Shown here piece after piece: positions 10,273 to 19,571 of a DNA stretch of 64,000 nucleotides. Positions within the stretch are counted from its first letter, which is position 1, and every line of letters begins with the position of its first letter. Under the pieces are notes generated by a model that was not told the DNA's origin, made no database searches, and saw nothing but the letters and a program-made list of their open reading frames with translations. The position numbers were made by a program, and so were the translations under genes. Location of the stretch: positions 242,675,741 to 242,739,740 of the forward strand of contig CM041465.1 in NCBI GenBank assembly GCA_023213395.1, read 5' to 3'. The stretch is from Cycas panzhihuaensis (lineage: Eukaryota > Cycadophyta).

Positions 10273-12126
10273 ATGGCGATGGTGAGTTATATGGAGATGG
10301 CCACACAGGGGGATAGGGAGGTCTTACAGAGGTGCAGCCTATACAAGGCCCTCAAGACACCTCAGTACACCTTGGATCAGCGACTATTGGTTGATATCGT
10401 GTCCCATTGGGACAGGAGGAGATATGTGTTCCACCTACCGCAGGTAGGTGACGTGATGGTCACGCCGAGGGATATCCGACGGATACTGGGAGTTCTGGCG
10501 ACAGGGAGGCCGGTGAGACTCGGGACGCCCAAAGACTAAGGCACCACAGGAGGCAAAGACAGAGCCGGCAGATGGGATCGAGGGGAGCACCCTCCGCATG
10601 CTCGATGTCGGGGATTCCTCGAGTGAGGAAGCTAGTTATACTGTGCGTTTTCTTCCAGATTTCCCAGAAACATAACTATAGGGAGATACCAGGTGGGTGG
10701 TTGGATGCGCTCGCCGCGGTCGGGCGAGAGGATGGATTGGGCAGCCCTGATAGCGGCGAACCTCGTCGCCCAGCTGGATACTATCAGGACAACCGGCAGA
10801 GGTGGGTTGTCATATAGCACGTTGTTACAGTGTTGGTACTTTGACCACTTCGCGGCAGTGGCACCAGCGGGGGGGACCACACCCCATTACAGAGTAGGCC
10901 CCAATGGTCCACAGGTGGCAGACTCGGCTGAGGGGGACAGAGGACAGGGCCCATGTCTGGAGATCAGTGGAGGCTACGTCACTAGACCTCCTCACCCTCC
11001 CAGACTACATAGCAGAGCCCTACAGGACGGTGAGGTGGGATAGCGACGACGAGGCGGGCAGAGCAGGAGTGCCCGCAGGCGATGATAGCAGTGATGATGG
11101 GGATGACGGAGACAGTGGAGATAGCGGGGCCGGCCTGTCACGACCTACAGGGGAGGTAGGTCCCTCAGGGACAGCATGAGAGGCAGAGGGTCCATCCGGA
11201 GCTGCCGGAGGAGAGGCAGGACCTTCAGGAGCACAGGGTGAGGTCAGGGGACCCATGACTAGGGCCCGCAGGCTACGGATCGTGATGGGATCCGCAGGGA
11301 CGAGAGCTGGGCCTACCCCCGCGAGGAGAGAGACCCAGGCAGAGGAGGTGCCAGAGGATAAGGAACTGCACCAAGTGAGAGCCGGAGGGAGGATGTCACG
11401 ACCGAGGAGCAGTGTACCACAGTGAGACCTAACCTTTTCCAGAGTCATTTGGCATCCAGATAAATATTTGGTTTGATTTGATCATGGTATAGTGAGATAT
11501 AGACTGACACATGGCATGTTGTATTGGCAGGTACAGTAGAGATCAGGAGATTGGTAGAGGCTGTGGTGAGGGAGATATTCCCTCGGGTGTATGCAGAGGG
11601 GCAACCGCCCATCCAGGCAGGTGATGAGCCTAGAGCGGCAGGAGCCCACAGAGAGGCATTCACCCCATTGGTGAGGGTGAGGGACATATGGGCTGTAGAG
11701 TCCCAAGAGCACGTGACGTCCCAGGGACGACTGCAGCAGGAGAGAGATGACGCGAGACGCGAGCGAGATGAGCTGCGAGGACGGGTACATGCTCTAGAGG
11801 CACAGGGTGGTGCAGGTGGAGATGAAGAGAGCAGAACCCAACTGGCAGTGCTCACAGAGCGTTGCAGAGGGACAGAGGAGGCACTCCGGGGAGAGCGGGA
11901 TCATATCCAGGCCAGATACGATCAGCTGGTAGCCCATATGGTATCGAGGTCGAGCCGGAGCAGGACACGTACCCACATGGCGGCGACGACCCCAAGACGA
12001 CCGAGGGATGAGGAGAGTGAGGCAGGCAGCTCGCGGAGGCCCAAGAGGAGCCTCAGAGGCATGTGGTCCCCAGGAGAGGGATCACAGAGACCAGAAGATA
12101 GCACCCCAGGAGCGGGGCGACAGTAA
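10273..12126 (+). pseudogene. Antisense plant-mobile-domain (PMD/MAIN-like) gene
   Basis: It is encoded opposite to gag-pol and convergent with it. The first frame (ATG at 10273, to 10539) reads LLVDIVSHWDRRRYVFHL.. then VMVTPRDIRRILGVLATGRPV. This fits the PMD pattern of a Trp-containing helix, then a TVTLxDVxxLLGLPxxGxPV-like segment. After a frame change at about 10535 the text continues (SYTVRFLPDFPET), shifts again, and gives DWAALIAANLVAQLDTI and TLLQCWYFDHF, a PMD-like helical region. LDLLTLPDYIAEPYRTVRWD comes next, then an acidic Asp/Ser-rich stretch (11041-11150), one in-frame TGA (11177-11179), an intron (11422-11530) and a second exon (to 12126). That exon is Arg/Glu-rich, probably coiled coil, with an RS-rich tail. 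PMD proteins are known as captured passengers in some plant transposons and as host genes (MAIN family). This copy is broken by frameshifts and a stop. Two diverged copies lie at 3550-4760 and 59470-60470. Confidence 0.72.
11422..11530 (+). other. Intron of the antisense gene
   Basis: Donor GTGAGACCTAAC at 11422; acceptor TGTTGTATTGGCAG ending at 11530; 109 bp, AT-richer than the exons. The homologous positions in the two other copies also read GT (GTGAGATACT near 60367, GTATTTCTTT near 3751, both minus strand) and AG (TTTGTCAAG near 60253, TTGACAAG near 3630). The exact reading phase across the junction is not clean in this copy, probably because of a 1-base loss beside the donor. Confidence 0.65.
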
Positions 12127-12818
12127 TAGGATATGTACATATAGTTTTGACAGGGGAAAGCACGGGCCTCCAGGGGGTCATATATAGGATCATATGATTG
12201 TACCCCCCCTGCAAGGACACCGGCTTCCCAGGATGTATGATGTGACATATTTTGGATGTGTATATATATATGCATGGGTGATTGGAACCCCATTTGGATA
12301 TGAGATGATGTGTATGGTGTACCATATGGATGATATGTATGATTATTTTGTGTATTGTGGATGTTATATGGTGGATGTTTTATGTTATGGATATTTTATG
12401 TTGTAGATATTTTGTTGTGGATGTTTTGTTGTATGGATATACGTTTCCTTCCATGTATGACCACATGCCTAACAGGGGCACACACAAACGCCGTGAGTGG
12501 GACGACATAGAAGTGTGAGGTTAGGGAGCAGGGCGGCATACACGTCTACGGAAGAGCATAGCGAAATATGCGAAGGAAACGGTGGACAGGAAAGAGGGGT
12601 GACGATGCCCCCAACCGTCCTCCTGATTGGGGAATGTCCAAGCAAGACGACGAGGGTTCCCGAGAGGATACGGGAACACGAGTTCCGCAGAAGGAATCAG
12701 AAAGACGAAGCAGGATCCACCTTAAATTGCCATTCTACCCGTGGTTGGGAAGAATGGGGACAACCTAAGATGGTAGTTTAGGCTCATTTCGGAGCGGGGC
12801 GAAGGGATCGCCAAGAGA
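12127..12818. other. Convergent 3' region between antisense gene and pol
   Basis: No gene is seen. 12320-12440 is an imperfect repeat rich in GGATGTT, GGATATT and TTTTATGTTG units, probably the 3' untranslated region of the antisense transcript. The counterpart at 59400-59470 is a CATCATAC-rich repeat on the opposite strand. The stretch GAGCCTAAACTACCATCTTA (minus, about 12783) recurs at 58929 and as a partial match at 24482. Confidence 0.5.
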
Positions 12819-14010
12819 TCACGCATAAAACTTCTTAAGGAACTTCCCATTAACAGCTTTCTCAAATTTGAGCCCTTCTAGGGTGGCTATCCTGTAGGCA
12901 CCATTATCGAGGGATTCGATAATGACGAAAGGGCCAAACCATCGGGGTTTGAACTTGGTCAAATGGTCATGGAGATATTCGATCTTGAGGACATAGTCCC
13001 CAGGAAACAAAGGGCGAGGACGAAGACGTTTATCGTAGGCCCTTTGTGAGCGGGCTTTGGATGCTAGGTTAGCCTCGACAGCGCTAAGCGTCTCTCATCC
13101 AAAGCTTCGAGGTCCAGCAGGTGAGCCTGACGGATCGACTCTTCGTCGATGAAACCTCGAAGGGAGACTCGCAAGGAAGGAATCTCAACCTCCAACGGGA
13201 GTACCGCCTCGATCAGAGACCGTGGAGAACGGGTCATTCCCTGCGGGCGTAATCTGACAGAGGTGCGATAAACCCACAAGGCGGAGGGCAACTGAATGTG
13301 CCAATCCTTTTGGGATTGAGCGATGGTTTTCTTGAGAATGCTAACGAGAGTTTTATTGAAAGACTCTACTTGGCCATTTGCCTGAGGGTAGTAAGGGGAG
13401 GAAGTCTTGTGAGAAAATTTAAACTTCTCACAAAGCTCATCCACCTCCTTATTACAAAAAGGAGTTCCGTTGTCAGTGATTAGGATGTCCATAATTCTGA
13501 AACGACAAATGATATGTAGATAAATGAATGTGGCAATCATTTTGCCAGGAGTAGTGATCAAGGGAATGGCCTCCGCCCATTTGGTGAAATACTCCGTGGC
13601 AGTCAAGATAAACTTGTGCTGCGATGACGAAGGCGGGGAGATCGCCCCAATGAGGTCCAGTCCCCACTGAGCGAAAGGCCATGGTGAAACGATAGGATGC
13701 AAGGCCTCAGAGGGCACATGGGAAATGTTGGCATGTTCTTGACATCGCCGACATTTCAGAGCAAAGGCATGAGCATCCCTAAAGAGGGACAACCAAAAAT
13801 AGCCCATACGGAGGATCCTCTGAGCCATAGACTGGCCCCCAAAGTGACCTCCACAAATGCTGTGGTGGCATTCACGAAGCACCGTCGCCACAAGAGTGAT
13901 GCAGCGGAGGAGGATCCCATCGAAGGACCTCTTATACAATACCTCGTCTACGAGGAGGTATTGCCTAGCAGAAGTCTGGATACGAGATCCAACTTTACTG
14001 CTAGCGTCAG
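12819..14010 (-). pseudogene. Integrase domain of the gypsy pol
   Basis: Integrase joins element DNA to the genome. The frame 13939-13064 continues upstream without an ATG (RQYLLVDEVLYKRSF) as part of a polyprotein. It has an HHCC zinc finger (ECHH..CRRCQEH), then the catalytic triad: Asp in QWGLDLIG, Asp in ITDNGTPFCNKE, Glu in NGQVESFNKTL. The frame closes at 13064 in one phase. The C-terminal module with a GPY/F-type motif (RWFGPFVIIESLDNGAYRI) continues in another phase at 13010-12819, so a frameshift separates core and C-terminus. The order after RNase H is that of Ty3/gypsy. It is otherwise well conserved, unlike the copy at 57660-58894. Confidence 0.9.
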
Positions 14011-14023
14011 GGCGGTAATGCTG

Positions 14024-14656
14024 CTATGTGAGATACCGCACTATGTCGCTGTACCACTCATCATCGACGAGTGGATAGGGAGGAGCTCCCTGAATCATCA
14101 GGATAGACTCATCGGGGAGAGAGTCGTCAACGAGAGTATCAAAGGAGTTAGGGATAGGGGCATCCGTAAGTTGCTCGACCACTATCATTCCCTTTTTTGA
14201 TTTCCAGTTGACGATGTGGAGGTCGAATTCTTGGAGTAGGACTACCAACGACCCCTACCCCCCACCACAACCGAGTGAGTTAGTAAGTATCGCAAGGGAT
14301 TGGATTGAACGATCATCTTGGTGGTGTTGCCGAGCAAGTAGTGTCTGAACTTCTTGGTTGCATGGACCAAGGAGAGGCACTCCTTCTCGGTAGGGGAATA
14401 GTTAAGCTCAGCAGCCACGAGAGTGCGACTGATGAAATATATAGCTCTCTCAGTTCTTGAGTCATCCTCCTGAGCGAGCATAGCGCCCAAGGATCTGGCC
14501 GAGGTATACAGATGAAGGGCCCATCGAACCTGGGAGGCACCAACGTAGGAGCCAAGCTAGGGCTTCCTCGAGTCCTTCAAGGCCTTTTGGGTCTTGTCTG
14601 CACTGTGCAAAATGAGCTCCCTTCTTCAATAGGTTCGTGAGGGGTTTAGCGCTCAT
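14024..14656 (-). pseudogene. Gypsy RNase H domain of pol
   Basis: Several short frames join by homology to the copy at 56960-57700. They are a thumb/connection piece (PLTNLLKKGAHF), the domain core (GAMLAQEDDSRTERAIYFIS..TEKECLSLVHATKKFRHYLL) and the linker to integrase (VVEQLTDAPIPNS). The pattern of a Leu-Ala-Gln-Glu-Asp motif followed by KECL..HATKKFRHYL is the usual gypsy RNase H. Frames change at about 14490 and 14245, and a stop separates it from integrase. This domain is distinct from the archaeal-type RNase H at 8640-9088, so the element carries two RNase H domains. Confidence 0.85.
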
Positions 14657-14726
14657 AGCGAAATCGGCTAAGAAGCGCCTAAGGAAACCGAGCCTGCCTA
14701 GAAACGACTTAACTGGCTGCTGAGTT

Positions 14727-15377
14727 CTAGGTGGCGATGTCGAGGATCACCGACTTTGTCGTGGTCGATCTAAATTCCTCGCTTTGGATACAAGGAACTG
14801 AGGAGTTTACCCGAGGTAACGCAAACACACATTTAAGCGATTTAGATCGACGCGTGATACTCGCCAAGATCCTGAGAAGATAGCACGTAAGTCGGAAGGG
14901 ACCCATTGTATCGTCCATGAAGACCTCCAACGTGTCGTTGATGAGGTCATGGAAGATAAAATGCATGGCTCTTTGGTAAGTAGCACCTACATTCTTAAGG
15001 CCAAAGGGCATCGCTTTATAGGCGAAGGAACCCCAGGGAGTAGTGAAGGCTGTCTTATGGTAGTCTTTGGGAGAAATCTGAATTTGGTTATAGCCAAAGA
15101 AGCCGTCCATTAGGGACATCACTTTGAATCTGGCGGTGCGATCGATGATTTGATCGAGGAAGGGTAACAGAAAATTGTCCTTAGGACAAGCGTTGTTGAT
15201 GTCACGAAAGTCGACGCATATACGGATTGCCCCATTCTTTTTAGCAACGGGGACAATGTTGGAGACCCATTTAGGGTAATCAATAGAAGTGATGAGCTCA
15301 GCGTCCAGAAGCTTCTCGACCTCTATCTTGATGGAGGCAGAGAGCTTCGGGTGAAGGGGACGTTGCTTCTGGTGCAT
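14727..15377 (-). pseudogene. Reverse transcriptase domain of pol
   Basis: It copies element RNA into DNA. An internal Met at 15377 is only the first ATG of this open segment, not a true start. The fingers region shows IDYPKWVSNIVPVAKKNG and IRICVDFRDINNACPKD. The palm shows MDGFFGYNQIQISPKDYHKT and MPFGLKNVGATYQRAM. The active site at residues 153-156 (14921-14910) reads FMDD where gypsy elements normally have YVDD or YIDD; the other copy (56747-56758) also has FMDD. After this motif the text resembles the connection region but phase is lost, and the frame stops at 14727. Confidence 0.92.
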
Positions 15378-15437
15378 GTATGTGCCGTGAAGGGTGGTGA
15401 GGTTATGAGTGATAATCGAGGGTCGATTCCCTTCATG

Positions 15438-16286
15438 TCAAGATAATCCCATGCAAAATGTCTCGAACTCCCGGAATGTAAGGGAGTACTCCCTTATCTC
15501 ATCAGGGGAACATTCCAACCCAACCTTAATGACCTTGCCTGGGGCCAAGACTATGTCTTGAGTTGCCCCCATGCACATGGCATTGCTCTCCTCGAAGTGG
15601 AGAGGGGCAAGATCAACGGGAGGAGGAGGAATGGGAGATGGGATCAGATCGACAAGCGTGGATCCGATCACGAGGATCTTCTGATGACCAAGCCGGTGGT
15701 GACCAGAAGGCAAGTTGGGAGCAAGGCCTGCTAGATGCTCAAGCAAGGCTTCATCATCCTCGAAATAATCCACCCCATGGATGACCTTACTTCGAGTAGA
15801 AGAAGCACCAGAGGGAGTAAGAGCAACGGGACCATGGTAGTCATCGAGTTGCTCAGCTTCCTCGTGGAAATCTGAAGGAAAACCAGGAAGATGCTCCTCG
15901 GAAGGAGCGAAAGGTAATTCCTCAAAACCATTACCTACGGGGGGTAATGAAAAAGAAGAACTGGCGATCAGAGGGTCAACACGAGCGATGACATGTGACA
16001 CGCACGAGGGGCTAGCCTCACCAACAAGAGAGGCTCTAGATGGGGATCTAGAACGAAGCAGTGACTCCATCGGCGCGGAGGAAAGAGACGGGGTGAAGAC
16101 AATCCTCGTCTTCGTCGAGTGACTCATCGTCACTAAACGAAGCGAGGTACCCGTAACTCCCAACGCCAATAGGGGAAAATCGCGTGAGACTAGGGGGAGA
16201 AGATGCGGGATCTTCTTCGGATGGGTTAGGTATACCAATAGAGCAAGCCGAGGCATGAGTAGATGAACCTTGGTTTGCCGAATCAT
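15438..16286 (-). pseudogene. Protease-RT linker region of pol
   Basis: This is an open segment with no catalytic domain of its own. It is rich in Pro, Ser and Leu, and ends with the conserved lead-in to RT (NAMCMGATQDIVLAPGKVIKVGLECSPDEIREY), which matches 56090-56200 of the other copy. There it runs on into the RT without a break. Here a frameshift near 15450 separates it from RT. A HGVDYFEDDEALLEHLAGLAPNL segment is also shared with the copy near 55890-55960. Confidence 0.7.
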
Positions 16287-16329
16287 GAACGGGTTTGTTT
16301 GGTAAACAGCGTCATGGAATCACTCTCAT

Positions 16330-16890
16330 TCGTCTGTCATGGACGAACTTAAGTTGTCCCCAAAGGGTCGAGCACACGGCTCCCATTTGATCGAGCCATG
16401 GACGACCTAGGAGGAGGTTGTAATCCACGCCGACGCCGAGGACTACAACGCTTCAAGAACGGTCTTGCCCTCAAGGGTGAGCGGAATCGCGATGCATCCC
16501 AAAGGGGTCTTCTTACCGCCATAACCTTGGCATCACTAGGGAACCGGTTCCATATGAGATACCAAGCTCTTGCATGACACGCAAGGGCATGAGATTGACC
16601 AAGAACCGCTTGTCGACAGTTCTTCAAGAGTACAATCAGCGATTGATCGTGATGGTGAACGGAAGTTCCACCGACGCCCCTTTCACCGGCAGAGGAAGAT
16701 CCTTAGGATCAAATGAGATAACGGGTCCACTACCTTGGGCGACACCCAAGGCGTGGACAAAGCATCACTTAATCCTAAAGATTCCGTGAGGAGGCCCGCC
16801 GGGGCAACTCCTCGAACGCCCATCAAGGACATTCCCCGCAATGATCAGATGAAGCTCGTCTGACGATAGAGAAGGGCTTACCCTTCCCAG
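16330..16890 (-). pseudogene. Aspartic protease region, heavily frameshifted
   Basis: It aligns with 54720-55300 of the second copy, which shows IIDNGSSINAMPL as the aspartic protease active site. Here the flanks are clear (VISFDPKDLPLPVKGASVELPFTITI, then LMPLRVMQELGIS, then RPWLDQMGAVCSTLWGQLKF). The active-site segment itself falls in the wrong frame between two indels, so no D-(T/S/N)-G motif can be read in phase. The protease of this copy is therefore dead. It lies between gag and RT as expected for this class. Confidence 0.72.
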
Positions 16891-19377
16891 AGGTTGGGTA
16901 AGTGCCCTTCAAATCGTGAACGACCCGAGCGCATGTGAATAGCCTTGGGAAAGAGAGGGACTTCCGGAGGAAGGGTTTCCGGAAGAGGGTTGGAAGGAGC
17001 AGAAGGACAAGAAGCTCCCGACGCTTCCTTAGCGGCTTGAGATCGCGTAAGGGCAAAAGTGGGAGTTGCTTCAAGCAACTGAATCACCTTCTTCCCCCTG
17101 TTCCGGGGTCGTGAAGGCGACGGGGTGCGACGACTAGGAGAACGAGAGGAGGAAGACGAGTTCCGAGCGCCCTTCCCTTTGTCGCGGGAAGGATGGGGAT
17201 CAGGCGATCTTGCTCGGTTACGGTTGTTCTTGGTTTGGGTGTTACGATCGCGCTTCCCATGTTTAGGGAACGGATCCTTGTGAACTGGCTGATCCAAATT
17301 AAGCCTTGAGGCCCGTTTGGGGGAAGAATCGCGTCGAGGGGCATCCTTAGGATGCTGGGCCCTACAACGTGAATCATCGTGGAAGCAATCCCCATGAATG
17401 GAGCACCACTTCTTCTCAAGAGGAGGGTCAGACCTTCTCGCTTGAGAGGACTGGGCATTTCCATTCCTGGGAAGAGGAGCTTGGGTAGTTTGTTGGACTT
17501 GCTTGTTGGATGTAGGGGATGAAGGAGCTTGAAGCTTGAGCTCCTTCATCGTACGCTCAATTGAGCGTATAGATGATGTGAGAGGGTCTAAAGTCCTCTC
17601 GGTAGGATGAGAGGAAGACCGAGTCAGTTGGGAAGGTTTAGTATCCTTGGTAGGGGGTGGTGCCTCACGGCGTTGTGAGGGCTTAAGAGGTTTCTTGATA
17701 CCAGCTTGGATCTCAATAGCCTTCAACGCCAAACACTTGGCGATCACGGAGTCACATGTGGTCACCCCCATCTTGAGGACTTCCACATGAACTTCGGGAT
17801 GAAGTGCATTGACGAAAAGGTCTCGCTTTAAGTCCTCAGGCAATGTTGCCTTAGTGGAGTGAAGCAAGTTGTGGAATCGCCGCACAAAGTCACGATTCAT
17901 CTCGTCGTGACCTTGTTTGAGCGAAAGAAGGGATTTCATTCCGCTCTCGAATGGACAGGCTACATCAAAATAGTTGATGAACTCGTCCACCAATTGCTGG
18001 AATGAATGGATGGAATGGTGGAGACGGTAGAACCACTTGAGGGCGTCGCCCTGCAAGGATCACGGAAATAATTTCATTAAAATGTGGTCGTAAGTCCAGT
18101 AATCGATGCATGCCATAGAAAAACTACGCACATGTTCACGGCCAAGTTCCATCGAATCTAGGAACTTCAGGGGGATGAGGCGGCAAGTTGGTTCGCAACG
18201 CCTCAACGGAAAGAGGGGTTGACCTAAAGTCCATGAAGGGGCGTGCCCTTGCCTAAACTGTAGGATCAATGAATGTTGAAGTAGGTAATGCACAAGGGGC
18301 GGATGGGGGTGGAACACCCATCCCTCCTTGAGGCAACGCCCCTTGCTGAAAAGAGGCGTGGGGGTAGGTGCCTTGGAAGGAGCCTGCCCCTGTGAAGGCA
18401 CAACGGATGGAATTGCGTTGGAAAATGGGCAAGACGGATGTGGAACCGGGTTTTGCCCATATGGGCCACCCGTAGGTGGAGCGACCCCATATGGGTGTAG
18501 CGGATCCACTCCATAAACCGGAAGACAACTTCCTCTACCCTGCCCCCAAGGTTGAGAAGTATACCCTGGGGGAACATAGAATGAAGCACCAACGTGCTGG
18601 GTTTGAGGATGTGCGAGAGCGGATCCCACATGGCTAGTGGTTAGAATGCTAGTAGGACCAATAGGCCTACTAGGAGTAGCATGTGCCACATTAGGGGATG
18701 GCACATTGGTTTGATTTGGAGCAGGTATGCTAACCCTCAATTGAGAGAAAGACACACCATGAGGAGATCCTGAAACACTAGGACCCCGATGAGAAACGGA
18801 AGGCGCAACACGTGCCCCCATCGCGGGAACCGGGAATGAGTGGGACACACACGTAGGCACAAAGGGGTTTGTTGTCAAAGGAAGAGTAGATGAGGATGAG
18901 GCATGCGGGGGAGAAGCAGAAGAGGAAGAGGCTCCTCCACGAAGGGCACCCTCAAGCCATCCAGGATGCGGTTGCAAGCGTCTTGCCATGGCGACACTCA
19001 TTGAGAGCTTCAACTACGTCAACAGGAGGAGTCCCTACATACTTGTAAGAGGTAATTGGAACCTCGAACAAAGTAGGTTCCCCGGAATGCTCCTCATAAG
19101 AATCACCAACTACATGGCAAGTCTCAAGAGGAGCAGAAACTTCTACAGCATGGGTAGAAGGATGGATATCAAGTGAGAGTTGTTGGTCAATTGGGTAATA
19201 AAGGGGGTCATCACCCTCTTGGGTGGACCCGGGAATAGAAGAAGGAAAAGCATGGGTTTCCAAGGTTGAAGTGTGGTAGGTCCAATCGGAAGAGTATCCC
19301 TCCATAGTCGGATCGGAATCTGACAAATGAAGAGGGTGATACTCAGGATCTTCTAACAAAGGAGGTAGACCGCGCAA
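16878..19377 (-). pseudogene. gag (capsid and nucleocapsid) of the gypsy element
   Basis: Gag forms the particle that packages element RNA. Three open segments follow in order. The acidic N-terminal part (19377-18952) begins without an ATG at its edge; the first in-frame ATG is at 19305-19303. A Pro/Gly/Ser-rich part (19013-18060) comes next. The capsid-like retrotransposon gag domain (18056-17650) has GDALKWFYRL..LVDEFINYFDVACPFESGMKS..DFVRRFHNLLHST. A CX2HX4HX4C knuckle (KKWCSIHGDCFHDDSRC, near 17400) and a basic Arg/Ser-rich tail follow. A frameshift near 18995 and a single TGA at 18062-18060, within the capsid domain, break the frame. The homologous + copy has the ATG at 52182; that position is not ATG here. 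The unusual knuckle is known from Tat and Athila gag proteins. Confidence 0.9.
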
Positions 19378-19571
19378 GCGACGAGAAAAGTGTCACATGC
19401 AAGATCAACCGACGATGTTAGGGAAAGAGAGAGAACAGTAAAATATACGCGTTGGGGTCTGCCCAACGTAGGGATCAAAATAGGTACAAGAAGGACCACA
19501 AAAAGGTAGCAAAATCAATGGAAGAGAGCGAGAACTAGCTCCTCATCGGCGCCCCCAAAGATGGTCGCCAG
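19378..19571 (-). promoter_or_regulatory. Leader with primer binding site
   Basis: After the LTR end at 19572 there is one spacer base, then TGGCGACCATCTTTGGGG (19570-19553). The initial TGG complements the CCA end of a tRNA, as for a minus-strand primer site. The second copy has TGGTGACCATACTGGGGA at the same position. I cannot assign the tRNA. Confidence 0.75.

Noticed and set aside
10530-10655. Possible first intron ending at TTTTCTTCCAG (10655)
   Set aside because: Another phase reads through this stretch as plausible protein (SYTVRFLPDFPET) and no fitting donor is seen, so frameshifts explain it better.
10572-10817. Extra plus-strand frame overlapping the antisense gene
   Set aside because: It is another phase of the same frameshifted gene region and not a separate protein.
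11020-11855. Minus-strand frames of 136-142 codons opposite the antisense gene
   Set aside because: Shadow frames with Ser/Pro-rich low-complexity text; the plus strand carries the homologous and spliced gene.
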